From assembly GCA_902598485.1 (NCBI GenBank), contig CACKBU010000011.1, forward strand, positions 1 through 32,827: a DNA stretch of 32,827 nt, given 5' to 3'. The stretch's first letter is position 1; the number at the start of each line of letters is the position of its first letter. Under the pieces are notes generated by a model. That model was not told the origin of the DNA and ran no database searches. It saw only the letters and a program-made list of their open reading frames with translations. This DNA comes from an uncultured Pelagibacteraceae bacterium. GTDB taxonomy: Bacteria > Pseudomonadota > Alphaproteobacteria > Pelagibacterales > Pelagibacteraceae. Shown here one piece after another: positions 1 to 9,129 of this stretch. The translations under genes were made by a program, and so were the position numbers.

Positions 1-87
1 AATTTAAAAATTTCAAAAAAAATAAATAACTCAAGATTATTTATTGCTTATTATTTAAATAATGTCAGATTAATAGACAATATCTAA
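1..87 (+). CDS. panC: Pantoate--beta-alanine ligase, C-terminal fragment (5' end outside window)
   Basis: Reading frame 1 is open from the first base to a TAA at 85-87 and gives 28 residues ending in RLFIAYYLNNVRLIDNI. The pattern of a hydrophobic strand (FIAYYL), a short turn, then VRLIDN matches the extreme C-terminus of PanC, where a strand is followed by (T/A)RLIDN. PanC joins pantoate and beta-alanine with ATP to make pantothenate, the coenzyme A precursor, in the cytoplasm. The stop lies 2 bp from the stop of the convergent mgtE gene. Only the tail is visible, so no catalytic motif can be checked; the call rests on this short signature and could be wrong. Confidence 0.68.
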   Translation, partial: NLKISKKINNSRLFIAYYLNNVRLIDNI

Positions 88-89
88 TT

Positions 90-1463
90 TTATAAAAAAT
101 AAGCCCCAACACCTAAAAAAGAAACAAAACCAATTACATCTGTAATTGTTGTCACAAAAACACTTGAAGCAATTGCTGGGTCAATATTCATTTTTTTTAG
201 AGTAAAAGGAACAAGTATACCGAATAATCCAGCTATGATCATTGTTAATACCATTGATATTGCTATGATCAGTGAAAGTATACCGTCTTGAAACCATATT
301 TGTACAATTAAAGCACTTATTGCAGCAAATATAATTCCATTTAAAATACCAATAGAAAATTCTTTAAATACATTAGATGAGAAATTATTTTGAGTTAAAT
401 CATTTGTAGCTATAGTTCTTACTGTAACTGCAAGTGTTTGCATTCCAGCATTTCCTCCCATTGAAGCTACAATAGGCATTAAGAAAGCTAATACTACCAT
501 TTGTTCAATTGTTGCTCCAAATAAACTTATGCACCATGTTGCTAGAAAGGCAGTAAACAAATTCAACAAAAGCCAATTAAATCTTCTCTTTGTTTTTTTT
601 ACAACTCCATCAGTTATTTCTTCATCTCCTACCCCGGCTAATCTTAAAGCATCTTCCTCAGCTTCTTCTTTCAATACTGTTAAAACGTCATCGTTCATAA
701 TCATACCGACTAATTTATTGTTTTTGTCCACAACAGCGGCTGAATTCAAATTGTAATTTTCAAATAAGTTGGCAACTTCCTCTTTATCCATTTCAACAGG
801 AATTAATAATTGAGATTCTGACATAATTGTTGCCATTTTAGTGTCTCTAGGTGTTGTTAAAACTCTAGATGAAGGAACAGTGCCTATTGGTTTAAAATCC
901 TCATTAACAATAAAAATTTCTAAAAATTCTTCTGGTAAATCATTGTTTTCTCTTAAATAGTCAATTGTTTGACCTACAGACCAATTACTTGGTATAGCTG
1001 TAAATTCACGCTGCATAAGTCTGGCAGCGGTATCTTCTGGATAACTTAAGCTTTCTAATAAAGCAAATCTATCTTTTGGGGGTAAAGAACTAAGAATTGC
1101 ATTTTTGTCTTCTTCGGGAACATTTTCCAATATAGATATTGCATCGTCTGACTCGAGACCCTTTAAAATACTAACTATAGAGTCGGAAGATAAATAAGTA
1201 ATAATTTCAGATTGAATAGATTCATTTAATTCAACAAAAACGTCCGGATCAATATTAAAATTATTTAATTTAATTAAACTTTCTCTATCCCCTTCACTAA
1301 GATGCTCAATAATATCTGCAGCATCAGCAGGGTGCATTTCATTAAATGAATTAGTAATAAATTGGGCGTCATTGTTAGCTATTTTACTAGTAACAACTCT
1401 TATATATTCTTTATTAAATTCAAAGTTTACTTTTTTATCTTTAGTTTTTTTAGTTAAAGACAT
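90..1463 (-). CDS. mgtE: MgtE-family magnesium transporter
   Basis: This 457-residue protein has the MgtE layout. Residues about 30-135 form an acidic helical N domain with repeats such as HPADAADIIEHL and LESDDAISIL. A pair of CBS domains follows at about 140-265, and five hydrophobic membrane segments lie between about 295 and 457. The signature PIVASMGGNAGMQT near residues 330-345 lines the ion pore in this family. MgtE imports Mg2+ across the inner membrane, and the N/CBS domains close the pore when cytosolic Mg2+ is high. The ATG is preceded by AGGA about six bases upstream. The gene is convergent with panC (2-bp gap) and divergent from lipB. Length is normal. Confidence 0.95.
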   Translation of the reverse strand: MSLTKKTKDKKVNFEFNKEYIRVVTSKIANNDAQFITNSFNEMHPADAADIIEHLSEGDRESLIKLNNFNIDPDVFVELNESIQSEIITYLSSDSIVSILKGLESDDAISILENVPEEDKNAILSSLPPKDRFALLESLSYPEDTAARLMQREFTAIPSNWSVGQTIDYLRENNDLPEEFLEIFIVNEDFKPIGTVPSSRVLTTPRDTKMATIMSESQLLIPVEMDKEEVANLFENYNLNSAAVVDKNNKLVGMIMNDDVLTVLKEEAEEDALRLAGVGDEEITDGVVKKTKRRFNWLLLNLFTAFLATWCISLFGATIEQMVVLAFLMPIVASMGGNAGMQTLAVTVRTIATNDLTQNNFSSNVFKEFSIGILNGIIFAAISALIVQIWFQDGILSLIIAISMVLTMIIAGLFGILVPFTLKKMNIDPAIASSVFVTTITDVIGFVSFLGVGAYFL

Positions 1464-1484
1464 AAATATTCCTATAATTTAGAT

Positions 1485-1513
1485 TTGCACTATTAATACA
1501 TAATAAAGATAAT
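1485..1513 (+). promoter_or_regulatory. Possible promoter for lipB
   Basis: TTGCAC at 1485-1490 (weak -35, three of six matches) and GATAAT at 1508-1513 (-10, five of six matches) are separated by 17 bases. The -10 ends only 11 bases before the lipB ATG, so the transcript would have almost no leader. The 61-bp mgtE-lipB spacer must hold both divergent promoters; I could not pick a convincing one for mgtE. AT-rich DNA makes chance matches common. Confidence 0.3.
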
Positions 1514-1524
1514 ACAAATTATAA

Positions 1525-2142
1525 ATGAACATAGAGATCAAAAAGTCAATAAAACCAGTAAATTATTTTGATGCTATTAATATACTAGAGTCAAGATTAA
1601 AGAATTTATATGAAAATAATGAACAAGAATTAATTTGGACTTTGGAGCATAATGAAGTTTTTACCGCAGGAACTTCCTATAAAGAGAATGAGATTATTGA
1701 TAAATCCATTAAAATATTAGAAACAAATAGAGGTGGTAAAATTACTTACCATGGGCCAGGTCAATTAATATGTTATTTTGTTTTAGATTTAAGGAAGAAA
1801 AAGGATATTAGAAAATTTATAACAATTATCGAAAAAACAATAATTCAAACTTTAAAATTTTATAAAATAGAAACTTTTCCAGATAAAGATAATATTGGTG
1901 TATGGCACAAATATAATAATGAAGTTAAAAAAATTGCTGCAATAGGTATCAGGGTTAGTAAATGGATAGCCTATCATGGTTTCGCAATAAATATAAATAA
2001 TGATCTAGAAAATTATAAAAAAATTATTCCATGTGGTATTTCAGATAAAGGAGTAACTAATTTAAAAAATATTTTGGATCAAGATTACTCAAATCTAAGT
2101 GATATATTAATTCAAAATTTTATTTCAAATTTGAAAATCTAA
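1525..2142 (+). CDS. lipB: Octanoyl-[acyl-carrier-protein]:protein octanoyltransferase
   Basis: This 205-residue enzyme transfers octanoate from acyl carrier protein to lipoyl domains of 2-oxoacid dehydrogenases and GcvH; LipA then inserts sulfur. LipB family marks are all present: RGG at 69-71, HGPGQ at 76-80, the catalytic lysine in KIAAIG (about K136), HGFA at 151-154, and the catalytic cysteine C170 in PCGIS. The gene stands alone on the + strand, divergent from mgtE. Its last 23 bases overlap the 3' end of the convergent rluC-like gene, so no separate terminator fits between them. The start is the ATG that gives the usual family N-terminus; no clear Shine-Dalgarno sequence is seen. Confidence 0.96.
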   Translation: MNIEIKKSIKPVNYFDAINILESRLKNLYENNEQELIWTLEHNEVFTAGTSYKENEIIDKSIKILETNRGGKITYHGPGQLICYFVLDLRKKKDIRKFITIIEKTIIQTLKFYKIETFPDKDNIGVWHKYNNEVKKIAAIGIRVSKWIAYHGFAININNDLENYKKIIPCGISDKGVTNLKNILDQDYSNLSDILIQNFISNLKI

Positions 2143-3037
2143 GTCTTTTTGATTTTAAAAGTTTTTTAAAATAATCAGGTAACAATGCTGAATAAGTATG
2201 TTTAATGTCATTAATTTTAAATTTAATTTGATACGAATGTAACATTAAATTTTTATTAATTCCTTTATTAGAATTTGATAATTTATATTTTGTATCTCCA
2301 AATATAGGGTTGCCAATTGCATATAATTGTTTTCTTAACTGATGTTTTCGTCCAGTAATAGGTTTTAATTCTAAAAAACTTGCTTCAGAATTTTTATCAA
2401 TAACATTAAAAAAAGTTTTTGCTTTTTCGATTATTTTTTTATCACCGTCATACCTAATCAAATCATCATCCCATAAACCGAAATTTTTATTAATTTCCCC
2501 TTGGCATATAGCTAAATAAGTTTTATGTACTTTTCTTAGTCTAAATAAAGAAGTAAGCAATTGAGCGGTCTCTCTGTTTTTAGCCATAATAAAAACTCCA
2601 GAAGTATCTTTATCCAATCTATGAACAGAATATGGCTTTGTTCCCTCAAAAATTTTACTTTTAGCAAAAATATCAACTAAATTTTTTTTTGATTTAGTTC
2701 CACCTTGAACAGATATGCCTGAGGCTTTATTTAAAACTACAAAATTATTATTATTGTCAATAATTTGATCTTCATTTGATTTGATAATTTCCTTCGAAGG
2801 TGAAAACTTAATTTTTTTTTGGTGAATTGTTTCTTTAAATTCAATATTAAATATATTTATTTCATCTTTTGTTTTTACTTTAAAAGAACTTTTTACTTTC
2901 TTTTTATTAATCTTTATTTTTCCTGTTCTTAAATATTTCTCAACTAGACTTTGTGGAATTTTTCCAATTTTTAATCTTAACCATCTGTCCAAACGCATGT
3001 CATTACACGTTGAATCAACGATGTAAGATTTCTTCAT
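2120..3037 (-). CDS. rluC: RluC/RluD-family 23S rRNA pseudouridine synthase
   Basis: This 305-residue protein has an N-terminal S4 RNA-binding domain (about 13-70: [20 protein letters not shown], then KIKINKKKV) and an RluA-family catalytic domain. The motif HRLDKDTSG lies at 139-147, with catalytic Asp142, and GRKHQLR lies further on. The S4 sequence resembles RluC, which makes pseudouridines 955, 2504 and 2580 of 23S rRNA in E. coli, more than RluD; target sites are inferred. The gene starts 10 bp after rplQ and is probably the last gene of the ribosomal run. Its final 23 bases overlap lipB on the opposite strand. Subfamily (RluC against RluD) is the main uncertainty. Confidence 0.85.
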   Translation of the reverse strand: MKKSYIVDSTCNDMRLDRWLRLKIGKIPQSLVEKYLRTGKIKINKKKVKSSFKVKTKDEINIFNIEFKETIHQKKIKFSPSKEIIKSNEDQIIDNNNNFVVLNKASGISVQGGTKSKKNLVDIFAKSKIFEGTKPYSVHRLDKDTSGVFIMAKNRETAQLLTSLFRLRKVHKTYLAICQGEINKNFGLWDDDLIRYDGDKKIIEKAKTFFNVIDKNSEASFLELKPITGRKHQLRKQLYAIGNPIFGDTKYKLSNSNKGINKNLMLHSYQIKFKINDIKHTYSALLPDYFKKLLKSKRLRFSNLK

Positions 3038-3047
3038 GATTTATGAT

Positions 3048-3491
3048 TTAAGCTGTAGCTTGTTTTTTCTCTTCCGTTTTAGGAGACTCTTTAGTTGTGT
3101 CTTTTTTTGGTTTATCAACTCTCTTGGCTTCAACGTCTCTATCAACAAATTCAATTATTGCCATTGGAGCATTATCTCCATATCTAAATCCAGCTTTAAT
3201 TATTCTTGTGTAACCACCTTTTCTATCTTGATATCTTTTAGAAAGTGTTTTTTTAACTTTATTAGCTGATTTAATATCTTGTAGTTTAGAAACTAACATT
3301 TTAGTTGTCTGTAAAGTTTCTTTTTTACCTAATGTTATTATTTTATCCGCTTGAGGTTTTAAAAATTTAGCTTTTGGCAAAGTAGTTTTAATCTGCTCAT
3401 ACTTAATCAAAGAATTAAGCATATTCTTAAGTAGAGCTTTTCTGTGCTCTGATGTTCTGTTTAACTTCTTATTTGCCAACCCATGTCTCAT
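3048..3491 (-). CDS. rplQ: 50S ribosomal protein L17
   Basis: The N-terminus [20 protein letters not shown] is diagnostic for bacterial L17, which binds 23S rRNA near the exit tunnel opening. The conserved core ends near residue 120 ([13 protein letters not shown]). It is followed by a Lys/Glu/Thr-rich tail of about 25 residues, so the 147-residue protein is longer than the roughly 127 residues of E. coli L17. It overlaps the rpoA stop by one base (TAATG), which implies coupled translation with the RNA polymerase alpha subunit. It is the last ribosomal gene of the alpha-operon segment. Confidence 0.98.
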   Translation of the reverse strand: MRHGLANKKLNRTSEHRKALLKNMLNSLIKYEQIKTTLPKAKFLKPQADKIITLGKKETLQTTKMLVSKLQDIKSANKVKKTLSKRYQDRKGGYTRIIKAGFRYGDNAPMAIIEFVDRDVEAKRVDKPKKDTTKESPKTEEKKQATA

Positions 3492-4519
3492 TAAATTGCT
3501 TCCTCCAATTTCTTAGACATTTCTGCAATGTTGTCTGGTGGCCAGTTAGGAATTTCCATTCCTAAATATAGAGACATACCTGTTAAAACTTCTTTAATTT
3601 CATTTAATGATTTTCTTCCAAAATTTGGTGTTCTCAACATTTCACCTTCAGATTTTTGAACTAAGTCACCGATATAAATGATATTGTCATTTTTTAAGCA
3701 GTTCATTGATCTAACTGATAACTCTAACTCATCTACTTTTCTTAGTAAGTTTTTGTTAAATTCAGGTTCAGTAGAAACTTCTTTTACAGGAGCTTCAACT
3801 GGCTCATCAAAGTTTACAAACATTTTAAGCTGATCTTGGAAAATTCTCGCTGAATAAGCTACAGCATCTTCAGCAGAAATTGATCCATTAGTTTCAACTT
3901 CCATTGTTAATTTGTCATAATCTAATGCTTTACCTTCTCTAGCAGTACTTACTGAATATGAAACTTTTTTAACTGGACTATAAAGTGAGTCTATAGCAAT
4001 AAGGCCTAATGGTGGCTCTTCAGGTTTATTTAGTTCTGCTGGAACATATCCTTTACCTGTATTAACATTCATCTCCATATGAAAAGTAGTATTTTCATCT
4101 AGATTGCAAATAACTAAATCAGGATTTAAAATCTCAACGTCTGCAACTGGAGCTATATCTGAAGCTTTAATTTCACCAGGTCCTTTAGCATCTAAAATTA
4201 ATTTTTTTGTACCCTCAGAATTACTTTTCAGTGCTAAAGATTTTACGTTTAAAACTATGTCAGTAACATCTTCTCTAACACCTTTTATTGAAGTGAATTC
4301 ATGTAAAACACCATCAATTTGAATTGATGTTACAGCAGCTCCTCTTATAGATGATAATAAAATCCTTCTTAGAGAATTTCCTAAAGTTAATCCATAACCT
4401 TTTTCTAAAGGCTCAGCTACAATTTTTGCATGAGTTAAGTCATCACTTATTTGAACATCTAATTTAGATGGCTTAATTAATGACTTCCAGTTTTTTACAT
4501 TAACATTTTCAACTTCCAT
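3491..4519 (-). CDS. rpoA: DNA-directed RNA polymerase alpha subunit
   Basis: This 342-residue protein has the N-terminal dimerisation and assembly domain (about 20-235, with [20 protein letters not shown]), a flexible acidic linker, and the C-terminal promoter- and activator-contacting domain (about 260-325). The alpha-CTD has [10 protein letters not shown], matching the E. coli DNA-contacting Arg265 and Asn268 region, and [14 protein letters not shown]. Alpha dimerises and nucleates the core enzyme with beta and beta' encoded upstream in the same block. It is joined to rpsK and rplQ by TAATG overlaps. rpsD, which precedes rpoA in E. coli, is absent here, as is usual in alphaproteobacteria. 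Confidence 0.99.
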   Translation of the reverse strand: MEVENVNVKNWKSLIKPSKLDVQISDDLTHAKIVAEPLEKGYGLTLGNSLRRILLSSIRGAAVTSIQIDGVLHEFTSIKGVREDVTDIVLNVKSLALKSNSEGTKKLILDAKGPGEIKASDIAPVADVEILNPDLVICNLDENTTFHMEMNVNTGKGYVPAELNKPEEPPLGLIAIDSLYSPVKKVSYSVSTAREGKALDYDKLTMEVETNGSISAEDAVAYSARIFQDQLKMFVNFDEPVEAPVKEVSTEPEFNKNLLRKVDELELSVRSMNCLKNDNIIYIGDLVQKSEGEMLRTPNFGRKSLNEIKEVLTGMSLYLGMEIPNWPPDNIAEMSKKLEEAI

Positions 4520-4968
4520 TAAACTCTCCTTTTCTTTGGTGGTCTAGTTCCATTATGAGGCATAGGCGTAGTGTCTTTGATTGACAAAATCTTAAATCCT
4601 CTAGCTTGCAATGCTCTTAAAGCAGTTTCTCTTCCTGATCCAGGTCCTTTGACTTCAACGGATAAAGTTTTCATTCCATACTCAAGAGCTTTCGAAGCTG
4701 CAGCATCAGCTGCTATCTGTGCTGCATAAGGAGTTGATTTTCTTGATCCCTTAAAACCTTTTTGTCCAGCAGATGCCCATGAAATTACATTTCCATTTGT
4801 ATCAGCAATTGAGATGATAGTATTATTAAATGTTGATTGCACATAAGCAATTCCATTTAAAATATTTTTCTTAACTTTCTTTTTTTTTGAATAAGAACTT
4901 TTTACACTTTTCTTGGTAGATTTTTCTACTTTCTGATCTTTATTCTCAACTTTATCAGTTTTAGCCAT
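4519..4968 (-). CDS. rpsK: 30S ribosomal protein S11
   Basis: The S11 core starts near residue 33 ([19 protein letters not shown]) and ends with [13 protein letters not shown], the conserved basic tail that contains the Asn-Gly site that isomerises in E. coli. S11 sits on the 30S platform and contacts mRNA near the E site. The 149 residues exceed the usual ~129 because of a Lys/Ser-rich N-terminal extension. No internal start codon fits the shorter form better. It lies 2 bp after rpsM and overlaps rpoA by one base. Confidence 0.98.
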   Translation of the reverse strand: MAKTDKVENKDQKVEKSTKKSVKSSYSKKKKVKKNILNGIAYVQSTFNNTIISIADTNGNVISWASAGQKGFKGSRKSTPYAAQIAADAAASKALEYGMKTLSVEVKGPGSGRETALRALQARGFKILSIKDTTPMPHNGTRPPKKRRV

Positions 4969-4970
4969 GA

Positions 4971-5354
4971 CTATTTTTTAGTTGGTGTTAATTTTTTTCC
5001 AGCAATAGCGATTGCTTTTCCTTTTCTTGTCCTAGCATTACATCTAGTTCTTTGTCCTCTAACAGGTAATTTTTTTCTATGTCTTGTTCCTCTGTAACAA
5101 GCTAGATCAATTAATCTTTTAATACTTAATGAATAATCTCTCCTTAAATCACCTTCTACTTTAAAGTTTTGATCGATGTACTCTCTAATTTTTAAAATCT
5201 CTTCATCTGTTAATTCATTTACTCTTTTAGCTCTTGGAATTTCTAAAGATGAACAAATTTGTTGAGAGAATTTATCACCAATGCCATAAATATAAGTTAA
5301 GCCTATGTGAACAAGTTTATTCTGTGGAATGTTTATACCTGCGATACGAGCCAT
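4971..5354 (-). CDS. rpsM: 30S ribosomal protein S13
   Basis: [26 protein letters not shown] and the basic tail containing [15 protein letters not shown] identify S13. S13 lies in the head of the 30S subunit, contacts the P-site tRNA through its tail and forms intersubunit bridges with 50S L5. At 127 residues it is slightly longer than the E. coli protein. It is the first gene after the 55-bp adk-rpsM gap, which holds a good promoter candidate. It is therefore probably the first gene of an rpsM-rpsK-rpoA-rplQ-rluC transcript, in addition to any read-through from adk. Confidence 0.99.
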   Translation of the reverse strand: MARIAGINIPQNKLVHIGLTYIYGIGDKFSQQICSSLEIPRAKRVNELTDEEILKIREYIDQNFKVEGDLRRDYSLSIKRLIDLACYRGTRHRKKLPVRGQRTRCNARTRKGKAIAIAGKKLTPTKK

Positions 5355-5377
5355 AATTTTTGTGATAAATTGTGCCT

Positions 5378-5405
5378 TTTATATAAGAAGATTAATCAAA
5401 GTCAA
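5378..5405 (-). promoter_or_regulatory. Probable sigma70-type promoter for rpsM-rpsK-rpoA-rplQ
   Basis: On the minus strand the gap between adk and rpsM reads TTGACT (5405-5400, five of six matches to the -35 consensus), 16 bases, then TATAAA (5383-5378, five of six matches to the -10). Initiation would fall around 5371 and give a leader of roughly 15-20 nt before the rpsM ATG at 5354. This is one of the best promoter matches in the window and it lies in one of the few real gaps. No S4-type regulatory leader fits. Experimental start sites are not available. Confidence 0.6.
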
Positions 5406-5409
5406 CGTC

Positions 5410-5973
5410 TTATACATTGATAAAAGCCTCTATTTTCCTTGTTATTTCCTCAATTTCTAAGCTTCCATCAATCTCTTTAAAATTTGGATTCTCTGAGTAG
5501 AAATTTAGAACTGGTTGGGTTGTTTCCATGTATTTCTCATACCTTGAAACTATCGTATGAGTATCATCATCAGACCTATTTTCTATAATTTTTCTCTTCT
5601 CAAGCCTTTTGAGAATTGTTTCTTTATTTACATTTAGAAATAAAATTAAATCTATTTTCTGATTTGAATTTTTTAGTAACACTTCTAAATTTTTAGCCTG
5701 ACTTAATGATCGAGGATATCCATCAAAGATTAATCTATTTTTTTTTTGAGGATGAGATATTAAATTTTCTATAAGTTTATTAACAATATCATCACTTATA
5801 AATTTACCATTCTTCATGTCATTTGTTATTGCTTTACCGATGTCTGAATTTTTTCGGATTTCTTCTCTTAAAAGATCACCTGTTGAAATTTGAAAAGCAT
5901 TTAATTTGTTTACAAGATATTTAGACTGAGTACCTTTTCCAGCACCAGGAGGTCCAAATAAAATTATATTCAC
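5410..5973 (-). CDS. adk: Adenylate kinase, short-LID type
   Basis: The Walker A loop GPPGAGKGT at residues 7-15, the AMP-binding DGYPRSLSQA near 84-93 and the arginine-containing RSDDDTHTIVSRY identify adenylate kinase (ATP + AMP to 2 ADP, cytoplasm). At 187 residues the LID domain is reduced to a short loop without a zinc-cysteine insert, as in many alphaproteobacterial and short eukaryotic forms. The start is GTG: the secY stop and adk start abut as TAAGTG, and this is the only start that keeps the Walker loop at its normal distance from the N-terminus. The gene lies between secY and rpsM, its standard alphaproteobacterial position. Confidence 0.98.
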   Translation of the reverse strand: MNIILFGPPGAGKGTQSKYLVNKLNAFQISTGDLLREEIRKNSDIGKAITNDMKNGKFISDDIVNKLIENLISHPQKKNRLIFDGYPRSLSQAKNLEVLLKNSNQKIDLILFLNVNKETILKRLEKRKIIENRSDDDTHTIVSRYEKYMETTQPVLNFYSENPNFKEIDGSLEIEEITRKIEAFINV

Positions 5974-7254
5974 TTACTTACCAAATTTTGTTTTTTTAAT
6001 CAGTTGTTCGTATTGTGAACTCATTAATCTTGTTTGTATTTGTGTTACAGTATCGATAGCTACCACAACAACAATTAATATAGATGCGCCACCTAAATAA
6101 AAAGGTATTGGATAATTTGCAATTAAAAATTCTGGCATCAAACAAACTAAAGTTAAATATAGAGCACCAATCGTAGTTAATTTTGTTGAAATATTTTCAA
6201 TATACAGCGCTGTACTTTCACCTGGTCTGATTCCTGGCACAAAACCTCCATACTTTCTTAAATTTTCAGCAGTTTCGGATGGATTGAACGTTATAGAGGT
6301 ATAAAAAAAAGTGAAAAATATTATTCCTGATGCATATAGCAACATATAAAGGGGTTGTCCTTGAGTAAAATAAGAGCTCAAGTTTAAAAATGTCTCGTTA
6401 TTAGAAAATGAAAAATTAGAAAATGTTACTGGCAGCAATAAAAGTGCAGAAGCAAAGATCGCAGGAATTACTCCAGCCTGATTTATTTTGAGAGGTAAAT
6501 GAGATGACTCTCCTCCATACATTTTGTTACCCATTTGTCTTTTTGGATAATTAATAATAATTTTTCTTAATGCTCTTTCCATAAAAACTACAAAAAGAAT
6601 TGTAACTATTAATAGAACAAATATGGCTAGGATCATAAATGTTGAAACCGCACCCGTTCTACCTAATTCAAAAGTTGTAACTAAAGCTCTTGGAATTTCT
6701 GCAACAATACCAGCAAAAATTATTAAAGATATACCGTTACCAATGCCTCTTTGAGTAATCTGTTCACCTAACCACATTAAAAATATCGTTCCTGCAACAA
6801 TCGTTGTAACAGTGGTTATTTTAAAAAAAGCTCCTGGATTAATCACTAAATCAGCTGACGACTCTAATCCAACTGACAAACCATATCCTTGAACTGTTGC
6901 AAGCAACACTGTTCCATATCTTGTAATTTGTGTAATTTTAGCTCTACCAGTCTCGCCTTGTGCTTTTAAATTTTTAAAATATTCAGTAACACCTGTTAAA
7001 AGTTGAACAATTATAGCAGATGAAATGTAAGGCATTATTCCCAATGCAAATATCGCCATTCTGCTAACTGCACCTCCTGCAAAAACATTAAACATGCCTA
7101 GCAACCCTTTTTGATTACCTTCCATCATTATTTTCAATTGTTCTGGGTCTATACCTGGTAAGGGTACAAAAGTTCCAAATCTATAAACGGCTAAAATTAT
7201 AATAGTAAATATAATTCTATTTCTTAAATCATTTGTTGACGATGATGCGCTCAT
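5974..7254 (-). CDS. secY: Preprotein translocase channel subunit SecY
   Basis: This 426-residue polytopic protein with ten predicted membrane helices forms the protein-conducting channel of the Sec translocon, together with SecE (encoded at 29940-30131) and SecG. SecY marks include the plug and helix-2 region around PYISSAIIVQLL, the cytoplasmic sequence LKAQGETGRAKITQITRYGT, ITQRGIGNGISLIIFAGIVA, and GVIPAIFASALLLLP. It follows rplO by 9 bp and abuts the GTG start of adk. The spc-operon placement couples translocon synthesis to ribosome synthesis. Length is typical. Confidence 0.99.
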   Translation of the reverse strand: MSASSSTNDLRNRIIFTIIILAVYRFGTFVPLPGIDPEQLKIMMEGNQKGLLGMFNVFAGGAVSRMAIFALGIMPYISSAIIVQLLTGVTEYFKNLKAQGETGRAKITQITRYGTVLLATVQGYGLSVGLESSADLVINPGAFFKITTVTTIVAGTIFLMWLGEQITQRGIGNGISLIIFAGIVAEIPRALVTTFELGRTGAVSTFMILAIFVLLIVTILFVVFMERALRKIIINYPKRQMGNKMYGGESSHLPLKINQAGVIPAIFASALLLLPVTFSNFSFSNNETFLNLSSYFTQGQPLYMLLYASGIIFFTFFYTSITFNPSETAENLRKYGGFVPGIRPGESTALYIENISTKLTTIGALYLTLVCLMPEFLIANYPIPFYLGGASILIVVVVAIDTVTQIQTRLMSSQYEQLIKKTKFGK

Positions 7255-7263
7255 ATAAACAAA

Positions 7264-7716
7264 CTATTTTTTTAATTGAATAGATCCACCAATTTTTTCT
7301 AGTTTTTCTATTGCTGATTTAGAGGCTAGATCAGCTTCAATATTGATTTTATCTTTTACTTCACCAGTTCCTAAAATTTTTAATTTTTTTGAGTTTTTAT
7401 TAATTAATTTAAGTTTTTTTAATAATTCTGAGTTTAATACTTCGTTTGGATTAATACTTTTTTTGTCAATATAAGATTGAATCTTATCCAGATTTAAAAT
7501 TGCGACACTATCTTTTGAAATTGGGTTAAAACCTCTTTTTGGAAGTCTTCTGTATAATGGCATTTGACCACCTTCAAAACTTTTTATAGCTACACCAGAT
7601 CTTGATTTTTGACCTTTAACACCTCTTCCTGATGTTTTTCCCTTGCCCGAACCAATTCCTCTTCCAACTCTTATTTTCGATTTATTGATTTTTTCCCTAT
7701 TATTTAAAGTAATCAT
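7264..7716 (-). CDS. rplO: 50S ribosomal protein L15
   Basis: The Gly/Lys/Arg-rich N-terminus ([20 protein letters not shown], residues about 17-36) and [15 protein letters not shown] are the L15 signature; the N-terminal arm threads into 23S rRNA. The protein is 150 residues, normal for the family. The gene overlaps rpsE upstream by one base (TAATG), so rpmD (L30), which lies between rpsE and rplO in most bacteria, is not present at this site. secY follows 9 bp downstream. Confidence 0.98.
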   Translation of the reverse strand: MITLNNREKINKSKIRVGRGIGSGKGKTSGRGVKGQKSRSGVAIKSFEGGQMPLYRRLPKRGFNPISKDSVAILNLDKIQSYIDKKSINPNEVLNSELLKKLKLINKNSKKLKILGTGEVKDKINIEADLASKSAIEKLEKIGGSIQLKK

Positions 7717-8231
7717 TATCCTCTTTTTTCAATTATTTCAGAAATTTTTTTATTTCTAATTGCTGATATTTGTTTCGGTGAACTTTGTTTCATTAATGCT
7801 TTCATTGTAGCTCTAATTACATTGTGCGCATTAGAAGTTCCCATAGATTTTGCAACAATATCTTTTACTCCTAAAACTTCACATACTGCCCTAACAGGAC
7901 CACCTGCAATAATACCTGTTCCCTTGGAAGCTGCTCTTAGCACTATTCTACCCGAGCCATCTTTCGCCTTAACGTCATGATGTATTGTTCTGCCTTCTCT
8001 TAATGGTATATGAGTAAGTTTTCTTCTAGCCATCTCATTTGCTTTTTTAATGGCATCAGGTACTTGTTTAGCTTTTGCGTGAGCTATACCAATTTTACCT
8101 GCTTGATTTCCAACAACTACAAGCGCTGAAAATCCAAATCTTCTTCCACCCTTAACAACTTTAGTAATACGATTTATGTGAACTAATTTCTCTAATATAT
8201 CGTCAGTTTTTTTATCTTTTATATTTTCCAT
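7716..8231 (-). CDS. rpsE: 30S ribosomal protein S5
   Basis: This 171-residue protein has the N-terminal double-stranded RNA-binding domain, with [19 protein letters not shown] (the loop in which spectinomycin resistance changes map in E. coli looks wild type), and the C-terminal domain with [21 protein letters not shown]5 sits near the mRNA entry tunnel and affects decoding accuracy. It lies 2 bp after rplR and ends in a TAATG overlap with rplO, leaving no room for rpmD. Confidence 0.98.
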   Translation of the reverse strand: MENIKDKKTDDILEKLVHINRITKVVKGGRRFGFSALVVVGNQAGKIGIAHAKAKQVPDAIKKANEMARRKLTHIPLREGRTIHHDVKAKDGSGRIVLRAASKGTGIIAGGPVRAVCEVLGVKDIVAKSMGTSNAHNVIRATMKALMKQSSPKQISAIRNKKISEIIEKRG

Positions 8232-8233
8232 AA

Positions 8234-8590
8234 TTAAAATTCCATCCCGTTTTCTCTTAGAGTTTCTGCAAAAACTTTAATTCTACCGTGATATTTGTAA
8301 GAACCTCTATCAAAGTAAATTTTAGTAATTTTTTTCTCTTGAGCTTTTTTAGCTAATTTTTGAGCAACCAATTTAGATAGTTCGGTTTTATTAACTTTGT
8401 CTGCTGATCTAAGATCTTTTTCTATAGATGAAGCTGATAACAAGGTTACATTTTTTGTATCATCAATTATTTGAGCTGAAATATTTTTTGATGATCTAGA
8501 AATACTTAATCTAAATCTGTCTTTTGAAGCAACTTTTTTAACTTTATTGCTAACTCTAAATCTTTTTCTGATACTAGTGTTTAATTTCAT
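8234..8590 (-). CDS. rplR: 50S ribosomal protein L18
   Basis: [20 protein letters not shown] at the N-terminus, [13 protein letters not shown] and the C-terminal [20 protein letters not shown] are typical of L18, which binds 5S rRNA together with L5 (rplE, same cluster). The protein is 118 residues, the usual length. It overlaps rplF by one base (TAATG) and is followed by rpsE after 2 bp. Confidence 0.98.
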   Translation of the reverse strand: MKLNTSIRKRFRVSNKVKKVASKDRFRLSISRSSKNISAQIIDDTKNVTLLSASSIEKDLRSADKVNKTELSKLVAQKLAKKAQEKKITKIYFDRGSYKYHGRIKVFAETLRENGMEF

Positions 8591-9129
8591 TATTTTTTCT
8601 TACCCTCTTTTTTAAGTACATATTGTCCTTTTTCTCTAACACCTTTTCCTTTGTATGGTTCAATTTTTCTTAATGTTTTGATTTTAGATGCTACTTCACC
8701 AACTAGCTGCTTATCAGATCCTGTGATTTTTAATGTTGTTTGTTTTTCAACGGCAATTTTAATGCCTTCTGGTATATCAAAATTGATATCATGGCTATAA
8801 CCCAACTGTAAATTTAACTGATTTCCTTTTAACGCTGCCCTATAACCAACACCAACTAATTCTAAAGTTTTTTCATAACCTGTGCTGGATCCAATAACAG
8901 CATTATTAATTAAACTTCTATTCATACCCCAAAGTCTTTTTGAGTTTTGATCTACTTTTTTTGGTTTAATAGAAATTTCTTTTCCTTCAATAATATCTAA
9001 ATTAAACATATCTAGATCAACATTGATAGATTTTTTCCCTAGAGGTCCTTCTATATTTATAATATTTCCAGCTAAAGCAACTTTTACTTTTTCTGGGATC
9101 GATATGTTTATTTTACCTATTTTAGACAT
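8590..9129 (-). CDS. rplF: 50S ribosomal protein L6
   Basis: This 179-residue protein with two tandem L6 folds lies near the factor-binding centre of the 50S subunit. Recognisable parts are [35 protein letters not shown] and the C-terminal [18 protein letters not shown], the standard L6 signature. It overlaps both rpsH upstream and rplR downstream by one base through TAATG motifs. Confidence 0.98.
   Translation of the reverse strand: MSKIGKINISIPEKVKVALAGNIINIEGPLGKKSINVDLDMFNLDIIEGKEISIKPKKVDQNSKRLWGMNRSLINNAVIGSSTGYEKTLELVGVGYRAALKGNQLNLQLGYSHDINFDIPEGIKIAVEKQTTLKITGSDKQLVGEVASKIKTLRKIEPYKGKGVREKGQYVLKKEGKKK

Noticed and set aside
3491-7254. Missing rpmJ after secY and missing rpsD before rpoA compared with E. 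coli
   Set aside because: Both are normally elsewhere in alphaproteobacteria, so the absence is expected and not a loss.
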